Of a DNA stretch of 64,000 nt, positions 35,962-45,147 are shown piece after piece. Each line of letters opens with the position of its first letter. Positions within the stretch are counted from its first letter, which is position 1. The translations under genes were made by a program, and so were the position numbers. This DNA comes from Fusobacterium varium. Lineage in GTDB: Bacteria > Fusobacteriota > Fusobacteriia > Fusobacteriales > Fusobacteriaceae. Under the pieces are notes generated by a model. It made no database searches, was not told the DNA's origin, and was given only the letters and a program-made list of their open reading frames with translations. The stretch spans positions 24,275-88,274 of the forward strand of contig JADYUE010000004.1 of assembly GCA_021531615.1 (NCBI GenBank). Direction: 5' to 3'.

Positions 35962-37182
35962 TTAAATTCTTTTTCTTAACATATCTAATTCATTTAGCTC
36001 TTCATCTAACTTAATTTTTACAAATGAATTTGGATTTGCAGCTTCTACCTTTTCAACTTCCTTATCTCTATTCATAAGAGTCATCTCTGGTAAAGTTATC
36101 TCTCTAACATTTATTCCAGGACTAACTACTTCAAGTTTTTCTCCAACAAGAAGTCTATTTCTAATAGCTAAAATATACTCATTATTTGGAAGTTTTTTCT
36201 CTACTTTAGCAACTAATTGATGTGATTGGCTATAAGAGTTTCTATCATTATAGTTTTGTCCATCTACTCCTGGTCTTCCCATATAGAATCCATTTGTATA
36301 TGATCTATGTGAAACTGATTCTAGCTCCTCTAACCACTTAGGATTATATTTATAATTTCCTGAATAGTAGCTATCAATAGCATCTCTATATACTTTTACA
36401 CAGTTAGCAACATAGTAAATACCTTTCATTCTTCCTTCTATTTTTAAAGAATCTACTCCGATATCTAAAATCTTATCAATAAACTCTATTGTACATAGAT
36501 CTTTTGAGTTGAAAATATATGTTCCATGATCATCTTCAAATACAGGCATATACTCTCCAGGTCTAGTTTCCTCTACTAAAGAGTATTTCCATCTACAAGA
36601 TTGAGCACAATCTCCTCTATTTGCATCTCTTCCAGTCATATAGTTACTCAATAGACATCTTCCTGAAATTGACATGCACATAGCACCATGGATAAATACT
36701 TCTAATTCAATATCAGGAACTTTAGCTCTTATCTCTGCTATATTTTCTAAAGAGATCTCTCTAGCTAGTACAACTCTCTTTGCTCCTAGATCTTTCCACA
36801 TTTTTACTGAACGCCAGTTTGTATTACTTGCTTGTGTACTTACACTTATACGAAGATTTGTATTCTCTTTAACTATTTGGAATACTCCTAAGTCAGCAAC
36901 TATTACTCCATCTACTCCAATTTTTTCTAAGAATTTAACATAGTCTGGTAATAATTCTAACTCATTGTTGTGAGGAATTATATTTAAAGTTACATAAACT
37001 TTCTTTCCTAAATTGTGTGCATAATTTACTGCCTCTATTAACTCTTCATCTGAGAAGTTACTACTTCCAGCTCTCAGATTGAACATTTTTCCACCTAAAA
37101 ATACTGCATCAGCTCCATAGTGTATTGCCATTTTAAACTTTTCCATATTTCCAACTGGAGCTAATAATTCAACTTTTTTCAC
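35962..37182 (-). CDS. U32 family peptidase-like protein
   Basis: This 406-residue protein carries the U32 signature EVFIHGAMCMSISGRCLLSN near residue 165, with further cysteines in GDCAQSCRWKY. The N-terminus (VELLAPVGNMEKFKMAIHYGADAVFLGG) and the DLCTIEFI and SLKIEGRMK motifs are also typical. Some U32 proteins (TrhP/YegQ type) take part in forming 5-hydroxyuridine at position 34 of tRNAs rather than proteolysis, and this length and C-terminal beta domain agree with that group. I cannot decide between the two. It is the last gene of the long operon, 21 bp after dnaB. Confidence 0.88.
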   Translation of the reverse strand: MKKVELLAPVGNMEKFKMAIHYGADAVFLGGKMFNLRAGSSNFSDEELIEAVNYAHNLGKKVYVTLNIIPHNNELELLPDYVKFLEKIGVDGVIVADLGVFQIVKENTNLRISVSTQASNTNWRSVKMWKDLGAKRVVLAREISLENIAEIRAKVPDIELEVFIHGAMCMSISGRCLLSNYMTGRDANRGDCAQSCRWKYSLVEETRPGEYMPVFEDDHGTYIFNSKDLCTIEFIDKILDIGVDSLKIEGRMKGIYYVANCVKVYRDAIDSYYSGNYKYNPKWLEELESVSHRSYTNGFYMGRPGVDGQNYNDRNSYSQSHQLVAKVEKKLPNNEYILAIRNRLLVGEKLEVVSPGINVREITLPEMTLMNRDKEVEKVEAANPNSFVKIKLDEELNELDMLRKRI

Positions 37183-37203
37183 TTTACCATTCCTTTCTTA
37201 ATA

Positions 37204-38544
37204 TTAATCAATTTTATTTGTATAATTTTCAAATTTTGTAAGCTCATGGAAGAATCTCAATTTAACTGTTCCTGTAGGTCCATTTCTATGCTTACCTATA
37301 ATTACCTCTGTAATTCCTTTTTCCTCTGTTTCTTCATTGTAATAATCATCTCTATATAAAAACATTACCATGTCAGCATCTTGCTCTATTGCTCCAGATT
37401 CTCTTAAATCTGATAGCATAGGTCTTCTATCAGCTCTCTGTTCAGTAGCACGAGACAATTGAGATAGTGCAATTATTGGTACATCTAATTCCCTTGCTAT
37501 TCCCTTTAATGATCTTGAAATATCTGAGATCTCTTGCTGTCTATTCTCATTTTTTCCACTGCTTCCCTTGATAAGTTGAAGATAATCTATTAAAATCATA
37601 TCTAACTTACCTGCTGCTTTTAACCTTCTAGCATAAGCTCTTATTTCCAATACTCCAACATTAGGGGTATCTGCAATATTTATCTCAGTTTGTGCTAATC
37701 TTCCACTGGCAATTCCCAATCTTCCCCAATCTTCTGGAGCTAAGAAACCTGTTTTTATTTTTTGAAGTCCTATACCTGCTTCCACTGCTAAAAGTCTTTG
37801 TAACAACTGAGAACTAGACATCTCCAAACTAAAAAGTAAAACTGCTTTGTTACTTTTTACAGCAGCATTAAGAGCTAAGTTCAGTGCAAAGGCTGTCTTT
37901 CCCATTGCTGGTCTTGCTGCTAATATTATCAAATCTGAAGGTTGAAATCCACTTGTCATCTGATCAAAATCTGCAAAACCTGAAGATATACCAATAGTTG
38001 TTCCCTTATTAGCATACACTTTTTCAAGTCTTAAAAACTCTTCAGCCATTGCATCTCTTATCTTTACAATATCTTTTGAATCATTATTCTCAGAGATCTT
38101 AAAGATCATTCCCTCTGCTCTATCTAAAATAGTTTCAACTTCATCATACCCTTCATATGCCATCTCAACTATCTTAGTTCCAACATCTCCCAATCTTCTT
38201 AAAGTAGCTTTCTCTTTTATTATTTTAGCATAGGCTACTATATTTGCAGCAGTAGGAACTTCTTCAATAATGTCATAAAACACCTGATCTCCACCAATCT
38301 CTTCAAATTTTTCCTCTTTTTTTAATTGGTTCATTACTACTATAGGGTCGATTTTTTCCCCTGAATTATATATCTCTCTCATAGCTTCATATATTAATCT
38401 ATGAGCATTTTTGTAGAAATCATTAGGAGAAAGTATCTCTATTATATCTGCAAAGGCATCTTCTTTTAAAAAGATTCCTCCTAGAACGGCTCTCTCAGCT
38501 TCGATACTACTGGGAATTTTCCTCAAATTTTCAATTTCCTGCAT
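37204..38544 (-). CDS. dnaB: Replicative DNA helicase DnaB
   Basis: This 446-residue hexameric helicase unwinds DNA at the replication fork. The N-terminal domain begins IPSSIEAERAVLGGIFL; the RecA-like domain has Walker A ARPAMGKTAFALN near residue 210, Walker B MILIDYLQLI near residue 318, and the DLRESGAIEQDADMVMFLYRDDYY arginine-finger region. No intein is present. Gene order rplI-dnaB is widely conserved and is kept here. Confidence 0.96.
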   Translation of the reverse strand: MQEIENLRKIPSSIEAERAVLGGIFLKEDAFADIIEILSPNDFYKNAHRLIYEAMREIYNSGEKIDPIVVMNQLKKEEKFEEIGGDQVFYDIIEEVPTAANIVAYAKIIKEKATLRRLGDVGTKIVEMAYEGYDEVETILDRAEGMIFKISENNDSKDIVKIRDAMAEEFLRLEKVYANKGTTIGISSGFADFDQMTSGFQPSDLIILAARPAMGKTAFALNLALNAAVKSNKAVLLFSLEMSSSQLLQRLLAVEAGIGLQKIKTGFLAPEDWGRLGIASGRLAQTEINIADTPNVGVLEIRAYARRLKAAGKLDMILIDYLQLIKGSSGKNENRQQEISDISRSLKGIARELDVPIIALSQLSRATEQRADRRPMLSDLRESGAIEQDADMVMFLYRDDYYNEETEEKGITEVIIGKHRNGPTGTVKLRFFHELTKFENYTNKID

Positions 38545-38568
38545 TTTTTTCTCCTTATTTTTAAACTA

Positions 38569-39018
38569 CTATAGAGATTTTGCAACAATTTTTACTTCTG
38601 CTTTTACTTCAGTATGAAGTTTAACAACTGCTACATGTTCTCCTAAACTTTTAATATTACACTCAATTTTTTTTCTGTCTATCTCTACTCCAAATGTTTG
38701 TTTTATAGCTGCAGATACCTCTTTATTTGTAATTGCTCCAAATAGTTTTCCATTATCTCCAGTTTTTACACCAATTTCTACTTTTTTAGCTTCTAAAACT
38801 TTTTTTAGTTCAAGAGATTTAACTTTTTCCTCTTGTAATTTTTTCTCTTCTCTTTTCTTTTGATTTTCTATTTTCTTTAATTCTTCAGGAGTTGCTATAA
38901 TTCCCTTTTTATTTTTTATAATAAAGTTGTGAGCATATCCATCAGATACAGTTATAAGATCTCCTTTTCTCCCTTGTCCTGCTACATCTTGTGTTAATAT
39001 AACTTGTATTTTTGCCAT
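38569..39018 (-). CDS. rplI: 50S ribosomal protein L9
   Basis: This 149-residue protein of the large ribosomal subunit has the bL9 N-domain (IQVILTQDVAGQGRKGDLITVSDGYAHNFI), the long connecting helix rich in Lys and Glu (EELKKIENQKKREEKKLQEEK) and the C-domain (GDNGKLFGAITNKEV). It lies 24 bp before dnaB. Strong GGAGG Shine-Dalgarno. Confidence 0.97.
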   Translation of the reverse strand: MAKIQVILTQDVAGQGRKGDLITVSDGYAHNFIIKNKKGIIATPEELKKIENQKKREEKKLQEEKVKSLELKKVLEAKKVEIGVKTGDNGKLFGAITNKEVSAAIKQTFGVEIDRKKIECNIKSLGEHVAVVKLHTEVKAEVKIVAKSL

Positions 39019-39033
39019 TTAATTTCCTCCAGT

Positions 39034-39852
39034 TCATATTTTTTTGTTTTTGATTAACAGCTCAGGCATAAAACTAATAGATACACCTATAATTAAAGCT
39101 GCTATATTACTATATAATAATATATAAATTGCTAAAATAGCACTTACATACTTCATTTTACTATACTTATTTAATAAATTGAATACTACTGCTGCTCCAT
39201 ATAGAGAAAAAATTCCTAATCCTATCTCTGAAATCTCTTGTAAATAATGATTATTAATGCTTGTAAGATTCAGGATAAAAAATGGAATAATATAGATTAG
39301 TAACCATTCAAATGATAGTTCCCATATCTCATCTTTTTTCTTTTCAAGAGCTATATAAATTCCAAAAGTACACAATATTGATGTTGAAAATATATTCACT
39401 AACCAATGTTTCTTCAAAATTCTTAAACTTTGAATCATATTATGTTGAACACTTTTGTAATAGATATATTCTTGTGAACTTGGATTTAATTTTTCTATTA
39501 TATTTTTTATCTCCAACATTGCAGAATTTATATATTCATTTATCATATCTTTAAAAAAGATCATTAAAATTACAGTAATAACAGTTGAAACAATAGAACT
39601 TATAACTATTCTATCACCTTTTTTTAATTTATAAGAAATATTTTCAAAAATAAAATATAATACCTCTGTCACTAAAAAAAGTCCTAAATATAGTGCCATT
39701 AAAATAGGATTAGTTATAGCCATTACTATTAATATTCCAACATTAATTATCACTTTTTTCAAAAAACTCACATTTTTTACCAATCTAATTTTTGCTATTA
39801 TTAACATACAAAATATCATAATAAACATGAGTTCCATTATCTCATTTAACAA
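39034..39852 (-). CDS. Multi-spanning membrane protein, DUF2232/YybS-like
   Basis: This 272-residue protein has about seven hydrophobic helices and a short polar loop (NPSSQEYIYYKSVQHNMIQSLRILKKHW) in the middle. Sequence motifs are weak, but a YybS-like DUF2232 protein directly upstream of rplI is common in Gram-positive and related bacteria, and the topology fits. Function unknown. It is 15 bp before rplI and 24 bp after dnaX. Confidence 0.6.
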   Translation of the reverse strand: MLNEIMELMFIMIFCMLIIAKIRLVKNVSFLKKVIINVGILIVMAITNPILMALYLGLFLVTEVLYFIFENISYKLKKGDRIVISSIVSTVITVILMIFFKDMINEYINSAMLEIKNIIEKLNPSSQEYIYYKSVQHNMIQSLRILKKHWLVNIFSTSILCTFGIYIALEKKKDEIWELSFEWLLIYIIPFFILNLTSINNHYLQEISEIGLGIFSLYGAAVVFNLLNKYSKMKYVSAILAIYILLYSNIAALIIGVSISFMPELLIKNKKI

Positions 39853-39876
39853 TTTGTTCCCCCTGTTTATGTAAAT

Positions 39877-41340
39877 TTATTCTATTATCTCTCCACCAAA
39901 AAACTTTACTATCTGGTCTGCTAATTTGCTTTCATTTTTATTCTTTTCTTTTCTCTTTCCTAAGAATACATATTTTATCTTTAGAGAAGGACTTATCAAT
40001 TTTTTTACAACATTTGTTAAAACATCATTGTAAACTGGACTTTCCATCTGCTCTTTTGCAAAACTATTTTCTCCATCAAAACCTATAATTAAAGTATTTT
40101 TTTCTAGATTATATGGCTTTGCACTTATTAAAAAAGCTGCCAAAGTTATCTTCTCTTTTTTTGCTTCTTCTACTATGTTCTTCCATTGACTTAATATATA
40201 TTCAAAGTTAATATTCTTTTCTAGCTCCTCTGTTTTAGTAGTTTCATCTTCTGATTTAATACTTAATACAGGCTTTTCAATAATTCTCTCTACAATCTTT
40301 TCTTGAGTAATTACAGGACCTCTACCAATACTTAAAAGATTATTTATAGCTACATATCCAACAAGTCTTTTATCCTCTTCATATTTGAATTTATTTAGAG
40401 AATCATATATAGCTCCTATTATCTCTAACCCTTTCTCTGGTTCTAATTCTGATTTTCCCATTAAATTTTTACAATACTTTGCTAAATCTTTAAAGAATAA
40501 TTCAATTTCAATAGATTCTTTCCAAAAATTATCTAAGATTTTTATTAAACTTGTATAATCTTTAACTAATAACTTTTCTAAAAATTCCTGTATCTTTTTT
40601 ACTGGAGTTACTCCCAATACCTGTTCTGCCTTCTCTAAAGAGATCTCTTCTCCTAAGCAAGTTATCATTATTCTCTCTAGAATAGATGTAGCATCTCTCA
40701 TACTTCCACCAGAGTTTTCATAGATTAAATCTAATACCTCTTCAAGAACCTCTACTCCTTCTGATGTAGCTATATTTTTTAACTTCTCTTTCATCTCATT
40801 AGGAGAAAGAGCTTTAAAATCATATCTTTGACATCTAGATATAATAGTTGGTAAAATTTTATCAGCTTCTGTTGTTGCTAAAATAAATATTACATGTTCA
40901 GGTGGCTCTTCTAAAGTTTTTAATAGTGCATTAAAAGCTTCTTTTGTTAACATATGTACTTCATCTATTATATATATCTTTTTTCTTCCTTTAACAGGTT
41001 GATAATTTATCTTCTCTTTTAACTGTCTTATCTCATCGATTCCTCTATTAGAAGCAGCATCTATCTCAATCATATCCATAAAGCTACCATCATTTATTGA
41101 TAGACAGTTTTCACATTCATTACAAGGTTCATCTGTAACACCATTTTTTAAACAGTTTACACCTTTAGCTATCAATCTTGCAATAGTGGTTTTTCCTACT
41201 CCTCTAGGTCCAGTAAAAAGATAAGCATGAGAAGTTTTTCCATTTCTCAAAGAAGCTTTTAAAGTTTTTACTATCTCTTTTTGACCTGCAATCTCTTCAA
41301 AATCTTTAGGTCTATATTTTCTATATAATGTTATATGCAT
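39877..41340 (-). CDS. dnaX: DNA polymerase III subunits gamma/tau
   Basis: This 487-residue clamp-loader ATPase has YRKYRPKDFEEIAGQ at the start, Walker A GPRGVGKTT at residues 44-52, a zinc module (C-LKNGVTDEP-CNECEN-C), Walker B IYIIDEVHMLT, and the sensor-type motifs ATTEADKILPTIISRCQRYDF and GGSMRDA. The C-terminal 130 residues are the shorter tau-like part. I see no clear poly-A/poly-T slippage signal of the E. coli type. It starts 3 nt after the sigma-54 activator gene. Confidence 0.95.
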   Translation of the reverse strand: MHITLYRKYRPKDFEEIAGQKEIVKTLKASLRNGKTSHAYLFTGPRGVGKTTIARLIAKGVNCLKNGVTDEPCNECENCLSINDGSFMDMIEIDAASNRGIDEIRQLKEKINYQPVKGRKKIYIIDEVHMLTKEAFNALLKTLEEPPEHVIFILATTEADKILPTIISRCQRYDFKALSPNEMKEKLKNIATSEGVEVLEEVLDLIYENSGGSMRDATSILERIMITCLGEEISLEKAEQVLGVTPVKKIQEFLEKLLVKDYTSLIKILDNFWKESIEIELFFKDLAKYCKNLMGKSELEPEKGLEIIGAIYDSLNKFKYEEDKRLVGYVAINNLLSIGRGPVITQEKIVERIIEKPVLSIKSEDETTKTEELEKNINFEYILSQWKNIVEEAKKEKITLAAFLISAKPYNLEKNTLIIGFDGENSFAKEQMESPVYNDVLTNVVKKLISPSLKIKYVFLGKRKEKNKNESKLADQIVKFFGGEIIE

Positions 41341-41343
41341 CTT

Positions 41344-42750
41344 CTACTCCAAACCGTAGTTACTCATCTTAGTTCTTAAAGTATTTCTAGTAATTCCTAA
41401 GATCTCTGCAGTTTCTACTTTTTTACCATTTGTCATTTCTAAAACTTGATGTATCAATTCTTTTTCAACTTTAGATATTATATGTCCATAATAACCTTTT
41501 TGGCTACTATTTTTATAATTTTCCATCTCAACCTTAACCCACTCTTTAAGTGCATCTGTTTGAGCATCACCTTTTCTCTTAGTAACCTTTGTTCCTAAAA
41601 CATTGCTTGGTAGATCTTCAATTAAGATTGATCCCCCTCTACATAGAGCAACAGCTGATTTTACAGCATTTTTTAACTCATTTACATTGCCAGGCCAATC
41701 ATATCTCATCATCTTCTTTAAAGCTGGTTTACTAACACCTTTTATAGTCTTATGTAATTCCTCATTACACTCTATTAAATAGTGGTCTACAATTAAAGGA
41801 ATATCATCTTTTCTCTCTCTTAAAGGTGGAATATTAACTTCTAGTACTCTTAACTTTCTATAAAGTTCATCTATAAATTTTCCTTGATTGATTAACTCTT
41901 CCAAATTTTCACAAGTACTAGCTATAACTCTTACACTACTTTTTATAGGGTCAGCTCCACCCATTCTAAAGAACTCTCCCTCTTCTAAGAAATATAAAAT
42001 TTTAGATTGCATATCTAAGCTTAGTGATTCTATATTTCCTAGATGAAGTGTTCCCCCATTAGCTTTTTCTAAATCTCCAATTTGTGTAAAAACTGCTCCT
42101 GTAAATGCACCTTTTTCATAACCAAACATCTTTCTTTCTAAAAGTTCATTTTGGAAAGATAAACAGTTTATACTTATTAAAGGTTGTCCAGAACAGTCAC
42201 TAAATTGATGTATAGATTTAGCTACACTTGTTTTTCCTGTTCCCTTTTCTCCTATTACTAAAACTGGTACTGTACTATTTGCTACTTTTCCTATCATCTT
42301 ATATAGCTCAACTATCTCTTTAGTTTGCCCTATAAGTTTATCTCCTGAGCTCTTATGTTTGTCCACTCTTTCAGCTAAAAGCTTATAATCTTTCACTGAT
42401 TTTTCAATAATTTTAATTATTGTTGTATTATCCACAGGCTTTAAAATATAATCATAAGCTCCTGCTTTCATACTTCCTGCAACAACTTTTAAATTAGAAG
42501 TCTCTCCAAGAATTATGATTACCCCTCTTTTTTGGTACTCTCCAACTTTTTTTATTAAATTGATTAAAGCCTCTTCTTGAAGATTTTTTTCCTCTATAAC
42601 TATAGTTTCATATTTTTTATTTTTTAAATATTCAATAAAATCTGTTATATTTTCTGCAAAAGTTAATTCATTTTCAAAATTACTTTCTAAATCATCTTTC
42701 AAACTTTTATCTAATCTAAAACCTAAAAGAACCAAATTAAGCCACCTCAC
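41344..42750 (-). CDS. Sigma-54-dependent activator with degenerate receiver domain
   Basis: This 468-residue protein has an N-terminal receiver-like domain (1-125), an AAA+ domain (about 140-370) and a C-terminal Fis-type helix-turn-helix (EILGITRNTLRTKMSNYGLE). The AAA+ part has Walker A GEKGTGKTS and the sigma-54-contacting GAFTGA loop, so it should activate sigma-54 promoters. The receiver lacks the N-terminal acidic pair (NLVLLGF) and has Glu where the phospho-Asp is expected (TIVIEEKN), although the Lys (ILKPV) is kept. It is probably not phosphorylated. It sits between tonB and dnaX; targets are unknown. Confidence 0.88.
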   Translation of the reverse strand: MRWLNLVLLGFRLDKSLKDDLESNFENELTFAENITDFIEYLKNKKYETIVIEEKNLQEEALINLIKKVGEYQKRGVIIILGETSNLKVVAGSMKAGAYDYILKPVDNTTIIKIIEKSVKDYKLLAERVDKHKSSGDKLIGQTKEIVELYKMIGKVANSTVPVLVIGEKGTGKTSVAKSIHQFSDCSGQPLISINCLSFQNELLERKMFGYEKGAFTGAVFTQIGDLEKANGGTLHLGNIESLSLDMQSKILYFLEEGEFFRMGGADPIKSSVRVIASTCENLEELINQGKFIDELYRKLRVLEVNIPPLRERKDDIPLIVDHYLIECNEELHKTIKGVSKPALKKMMRYDWPGNVNELKNAVKSAVALCRGGSILIEDLPSNVLGTKVTKRKGDAQTDALKEWVKVEMENYKNSSQKGYYGHIISKVEKELIHQVLEMTNGKKVETAEILGITRNTLRTKMSNYGLE

Positions 42751-42753
42751 ATA

Positions 42754-43695
42754 TTAATTTTTTCCTCTCAAAGTAAAATTATATTCCAATATAACATCAC
42801 CTTTAACGTTCATTCCATTTTTACTCAAATAGATCTTCCATGTTCTTCCTATCTCTTCTATTGCACTGTTAATCTCAGGAACCCCGCTACCTTTCTCTAA
42901 AAATAGTGAAGTTACATTTCCATATTCATCAATATTCATACGAATTCTAACAGTTCCATGAAGTCCTTTAAGTTGAGCACTTTCTGGATATACAGGCTCC
43001 ATATTTGAGTTGTCCCATCTTGCTACTATATTTCCATCTTCTGTTCCTAATCTATATCCACTAGGTAGTCCTTCAGCATCCCCTTCTGCTTTTAATATTC
43101 TTTCAAATTCTAAGTCATTTCCCTCTTCAGAGTTAAAAGCTAATTTTTTTTCATCTGTTGTTAAAAACTTCTCATCTTTTAATTCTGAATTCTCTGTGGA
43201 AATATCAATATTTTCTTTAGCTAATCCACTGTTTGTTATATCCTCTTTTAAAGTCTCTATTCTTTTTGTTTCACTTTTACTTTTGCTTTTTTTGGATATA
43301 ACAGGATTATTAACACTTGAAAGTATATCTATTTCTGGTCCTGAAATACTTTTAGCAATATCACTTAATGTAGGTTTTTTCTTTTCTTTAGTAATATTCT
43401 CTTGTTTTTTTACTTGAGCAGAAGTATTATTTTTATTAGTTGTCTCTTTCTTTATCTCCTTTTGTACCTCTTTTTTAGGAGTTTCTTTTTTAGGTTCAGC
43501 TGTCATATTTTTTGTTTTAGTGTTACTATTTTTTTTACCTTCCATCTTTAAACTTTTATTATTATCATATGCAACTAATCCAACTTTTATCTTCTTATCA
43601 ACTATTGTTTCCACTGAAAGACCTGGTATTACTAACAGTATCAGTAAATTTATGAGAACAGAAAGACCTAAACTTACATAATCCGTTTTTTTCAT
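42754..43695 (-). CDS. tonB: TonB-like energy transducer
   Basis: This 313-residue protein has one N-terminal membrane helix (VSLGLSVLINLLILLVIPG), a long Lys/Glu/Thr-rich linker (residues 50-200) spanning the periplasm, and a C-terminal TonB-like domain (VYPESAQLKGLHGTVRIRMNIDEYGNVTSLFLEKGSGVPEIN in order, then the final strand ILEYNFTL). With ExbB and ExbD just upstream it would transmit proton-motive force to outer-membrane transporters. No TonB-dependent receptor is encoded here. Confidence 0.88.
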   Translation of the reverse strand: MKKTDYVSLGLSVLINLLILLVIPGLSVETIVDKKIKVGLVAYDNNKSLKMEGKKNSNTKTKNMTAEPKKETPKKEVQKEIKKETTNKNNTSAQVKKQENITKEKKKPTLSDIAKSISGPEIDILSSVNNPVISKKSKSKSETKRIETLKEDITNSGLAKENIDISTENSELKDEKFLTTDEKKLAFNSEEGNDLEFERILKAEGDAEGLPSGYRLGTEDGNIVARWDNSNMEPVYPESAQLKGLHGTVRIRMNIDEYGNVTSLFLEKGSGVPEINSAIEEIGRTWKIYLSKNGMNVKGDVILEYNFTLRGKN

Positions 43696-43706
43696 CTTCC
43701 CACTCC

Positions 43707-44144
43707 TTATTTACTGCTTGCAGTATCAATATCTAACGAGCTAGCTCCAGCTTCTTTTGAAATAGTCATTATCTCTACTATATATCCATAATCTAATTTT
43801 TTATCAGCACTTATAACCACATTTTTTTCATTGCTATTTTTAAATTTTTCTTCAAGTTCAGCTTTTAAATTTTCCTTATTTACATTAACCTTCTGAGTTT
43901 TTCCTTTTTCCTTATAATTTAAAACCATATTTTTATTTTTATCAATAGCAATTTGTATCTCTTTTATATCTTTTATCTCTCTTATTGTAGATTGTGGTAA
44001 TTCTATCTTTATTCCACTATTGATATCTTCAAAAGTAGTTGCAACTAAGAAAAAGATAAGCAAAAGAAATACAACGTCTATCAATGGAGTTATCTCAAGA
44101 GTTAACTCTCCCTTTCCTCTTCTCTTTGTTCTCTCTATTTTCAT
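43707..44144 (-). CDS. exbD: ExbD/TolR family protein
   Basis: This 145-residue protein has a single N-terminal transmembrane helix with the proton-conducting Asp (LTLEITPLIDVVFLLLIFFLVATTF) and a periplasmic domain. It follows exbB by 8 nt and precedes tonB by 11 nt, forming the usual motor set. Confidence 0.93.
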   Translation of the reverse strand: MKIERTKRRGKGELTLEITPLIDVVFLLLIFFLVATTFEDINSGIKIELPQSTIREIKDIKEIQIAIDKNKNMVLNYKEKGKTQKVNVNKENLKAELEEKFKNSNEKNVVISADKKLDYGYIVEIMTISKEAGASSLDIDTASSK

Positions 44145-44152
44145 AATTTCTC

Positions 44153-44764
44153 CTATCTTCTGAAGTAGTTTATAAGTTCAGTACTTGTTTTTTCCATGTC
44201 ATTTATTTTTTCATCTATCTTTTTATTAAAATAGTTGTAAAAAATAGTAGCTGGTATAGCAACAAACAATCCCCCAGCAGTTGTAAATAGTGCCTCTGAT
44301 ATCCCTTTAGCTAGTACTGAAGCATCTCCAGTTCCATGAATTGATACTGCTTGGAAAGCTTTTATCATTCCTGTTACTGTTCCTAAAAGTCCTAATAATG
44401 GTGTAATATGAGCTGTTAAAGATAACATCCACATATGTTTTTCTAACAGTGGTATCTGTGCCATAGCACTCTCTTTTCCTTTTTCCTCAAGTGCTATAGG
44501 ATCTCTATTGTTACTTTTATATAACTGAATTAAAATATCTTTTAACACCTTTGCAGTTGAAGATCTTTTTGTATTTAATAAAACAATCGCCTCTTTAATA
44601 GCACCTTTTTCTATAAGCTGTCTCAATTCTGGATTGATCTTATTAAAGCTATCTTTTTCTTGAACTTTAAAATATATAGCTCTTTCAATTACTACAAATA
44701 ACCCTAAAATAGACATAGCCAAAATAAAATACATTAAAATTCCACCATTTTTTAACCAATACAT
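44153..44764 (-). CDS. exbB: ExbB/TolQ/MotA family proton channel protein
   Basis: This 203-residue inner-membrane protein has three transmembrane helices (residues 10-30, about 115-135 and 155-180), the cytoplasmic loop between the first two, and typical motifs AHITPLLGLLGTVTGMIKAF and ISEALFTTAGGLFVAIPA. It forms the proton channel with ExbD. Confidence 0.94.
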   Translation of the reverse strand: MYWLKNGGILMYFILAMSILGLFVVIERAIYFKVQEKDSFNKINPELRQLIEKGAIKEAIVLLNTKRSSTAKVLKDILIQLYKSNNRDPIALEEKGKESAMAQIPLLEKHMWMLSLTAHITPLLGLLGTVTGMIKAFQAVSIHGTGDASVLAKGISEALFTTAGGLFVAIPATIFYNYFNKKIDEKINDMEKTSTELINYFRR

Positions 44765-44794
44765 TGTTCTCTCCTTTTAGTATCTAAATTAAGA

Positions 44795-45136
44795 TTAAAG
44801 TGCTATTATAAGAGCTATAACTCCTACTGCTCCGATTATATATTTTAAGAATGATTTTTCCTCTACACCTTGTGAAAGTTCATCTTCTAATGCTGATTTT
44901 TCACTTTGAACAACTTTTATTTTTTGTTGTTGCTCTTTTAAATTTTCACTTGATAATTCAACAGATCCTGTATTTATATTTTGGTTTTTTAGAAGCATCT
45001 CTTTAGTTTCAATCTCTTTTCTCTCTAGCTGCTCCTTATTAACCCCAGTTACCTGTTTATCAATAGCTGTAACACTTTCCTCTGCACATACTACCATTGT
45101 ACTTAATAAAAATAAAGATGCGATTAATTTTTTCAT
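44795..45136 (-). CDS. Small exported coiled-coil protein with C-terminal membrane anchor
   Basis: This 113-residue protein has a signal peptide (KKLIASLFLLSTMVVCA), a Glu/Lys/Gln-rich central region likely to form a coiled coil (residues 30-90), and a C-terminal hydrophobic helix (YIIGAVGVIALIIAL). The cysteine before AEES might be a lipobox (MVVC), though the preceding residues are weak. I recognise no family. Position between the TPR protein and ExbB suggests a part in the same envelope machine. Confidence 0.75.
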   Translation of the reverse strand: MKKLIASLFLLSTMVVCAEESVTAIDKQVTGVNKEQLERKEIETKEMLLKNQNINTGSVELSSENLKEQQQKIKVVQSEKSALEDELSQGVEEKSFLKYIIGAVGVIALIIAL

Positions 45137-45147
45137 TCTAACTCCTC

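Noticed and set aside
39877..41340. Programmed frameshift in dnaX
   Set aside because: No A-run slippery sequence followed by a strong stem was seen at the expected place; the gene reads as one continuous frame.
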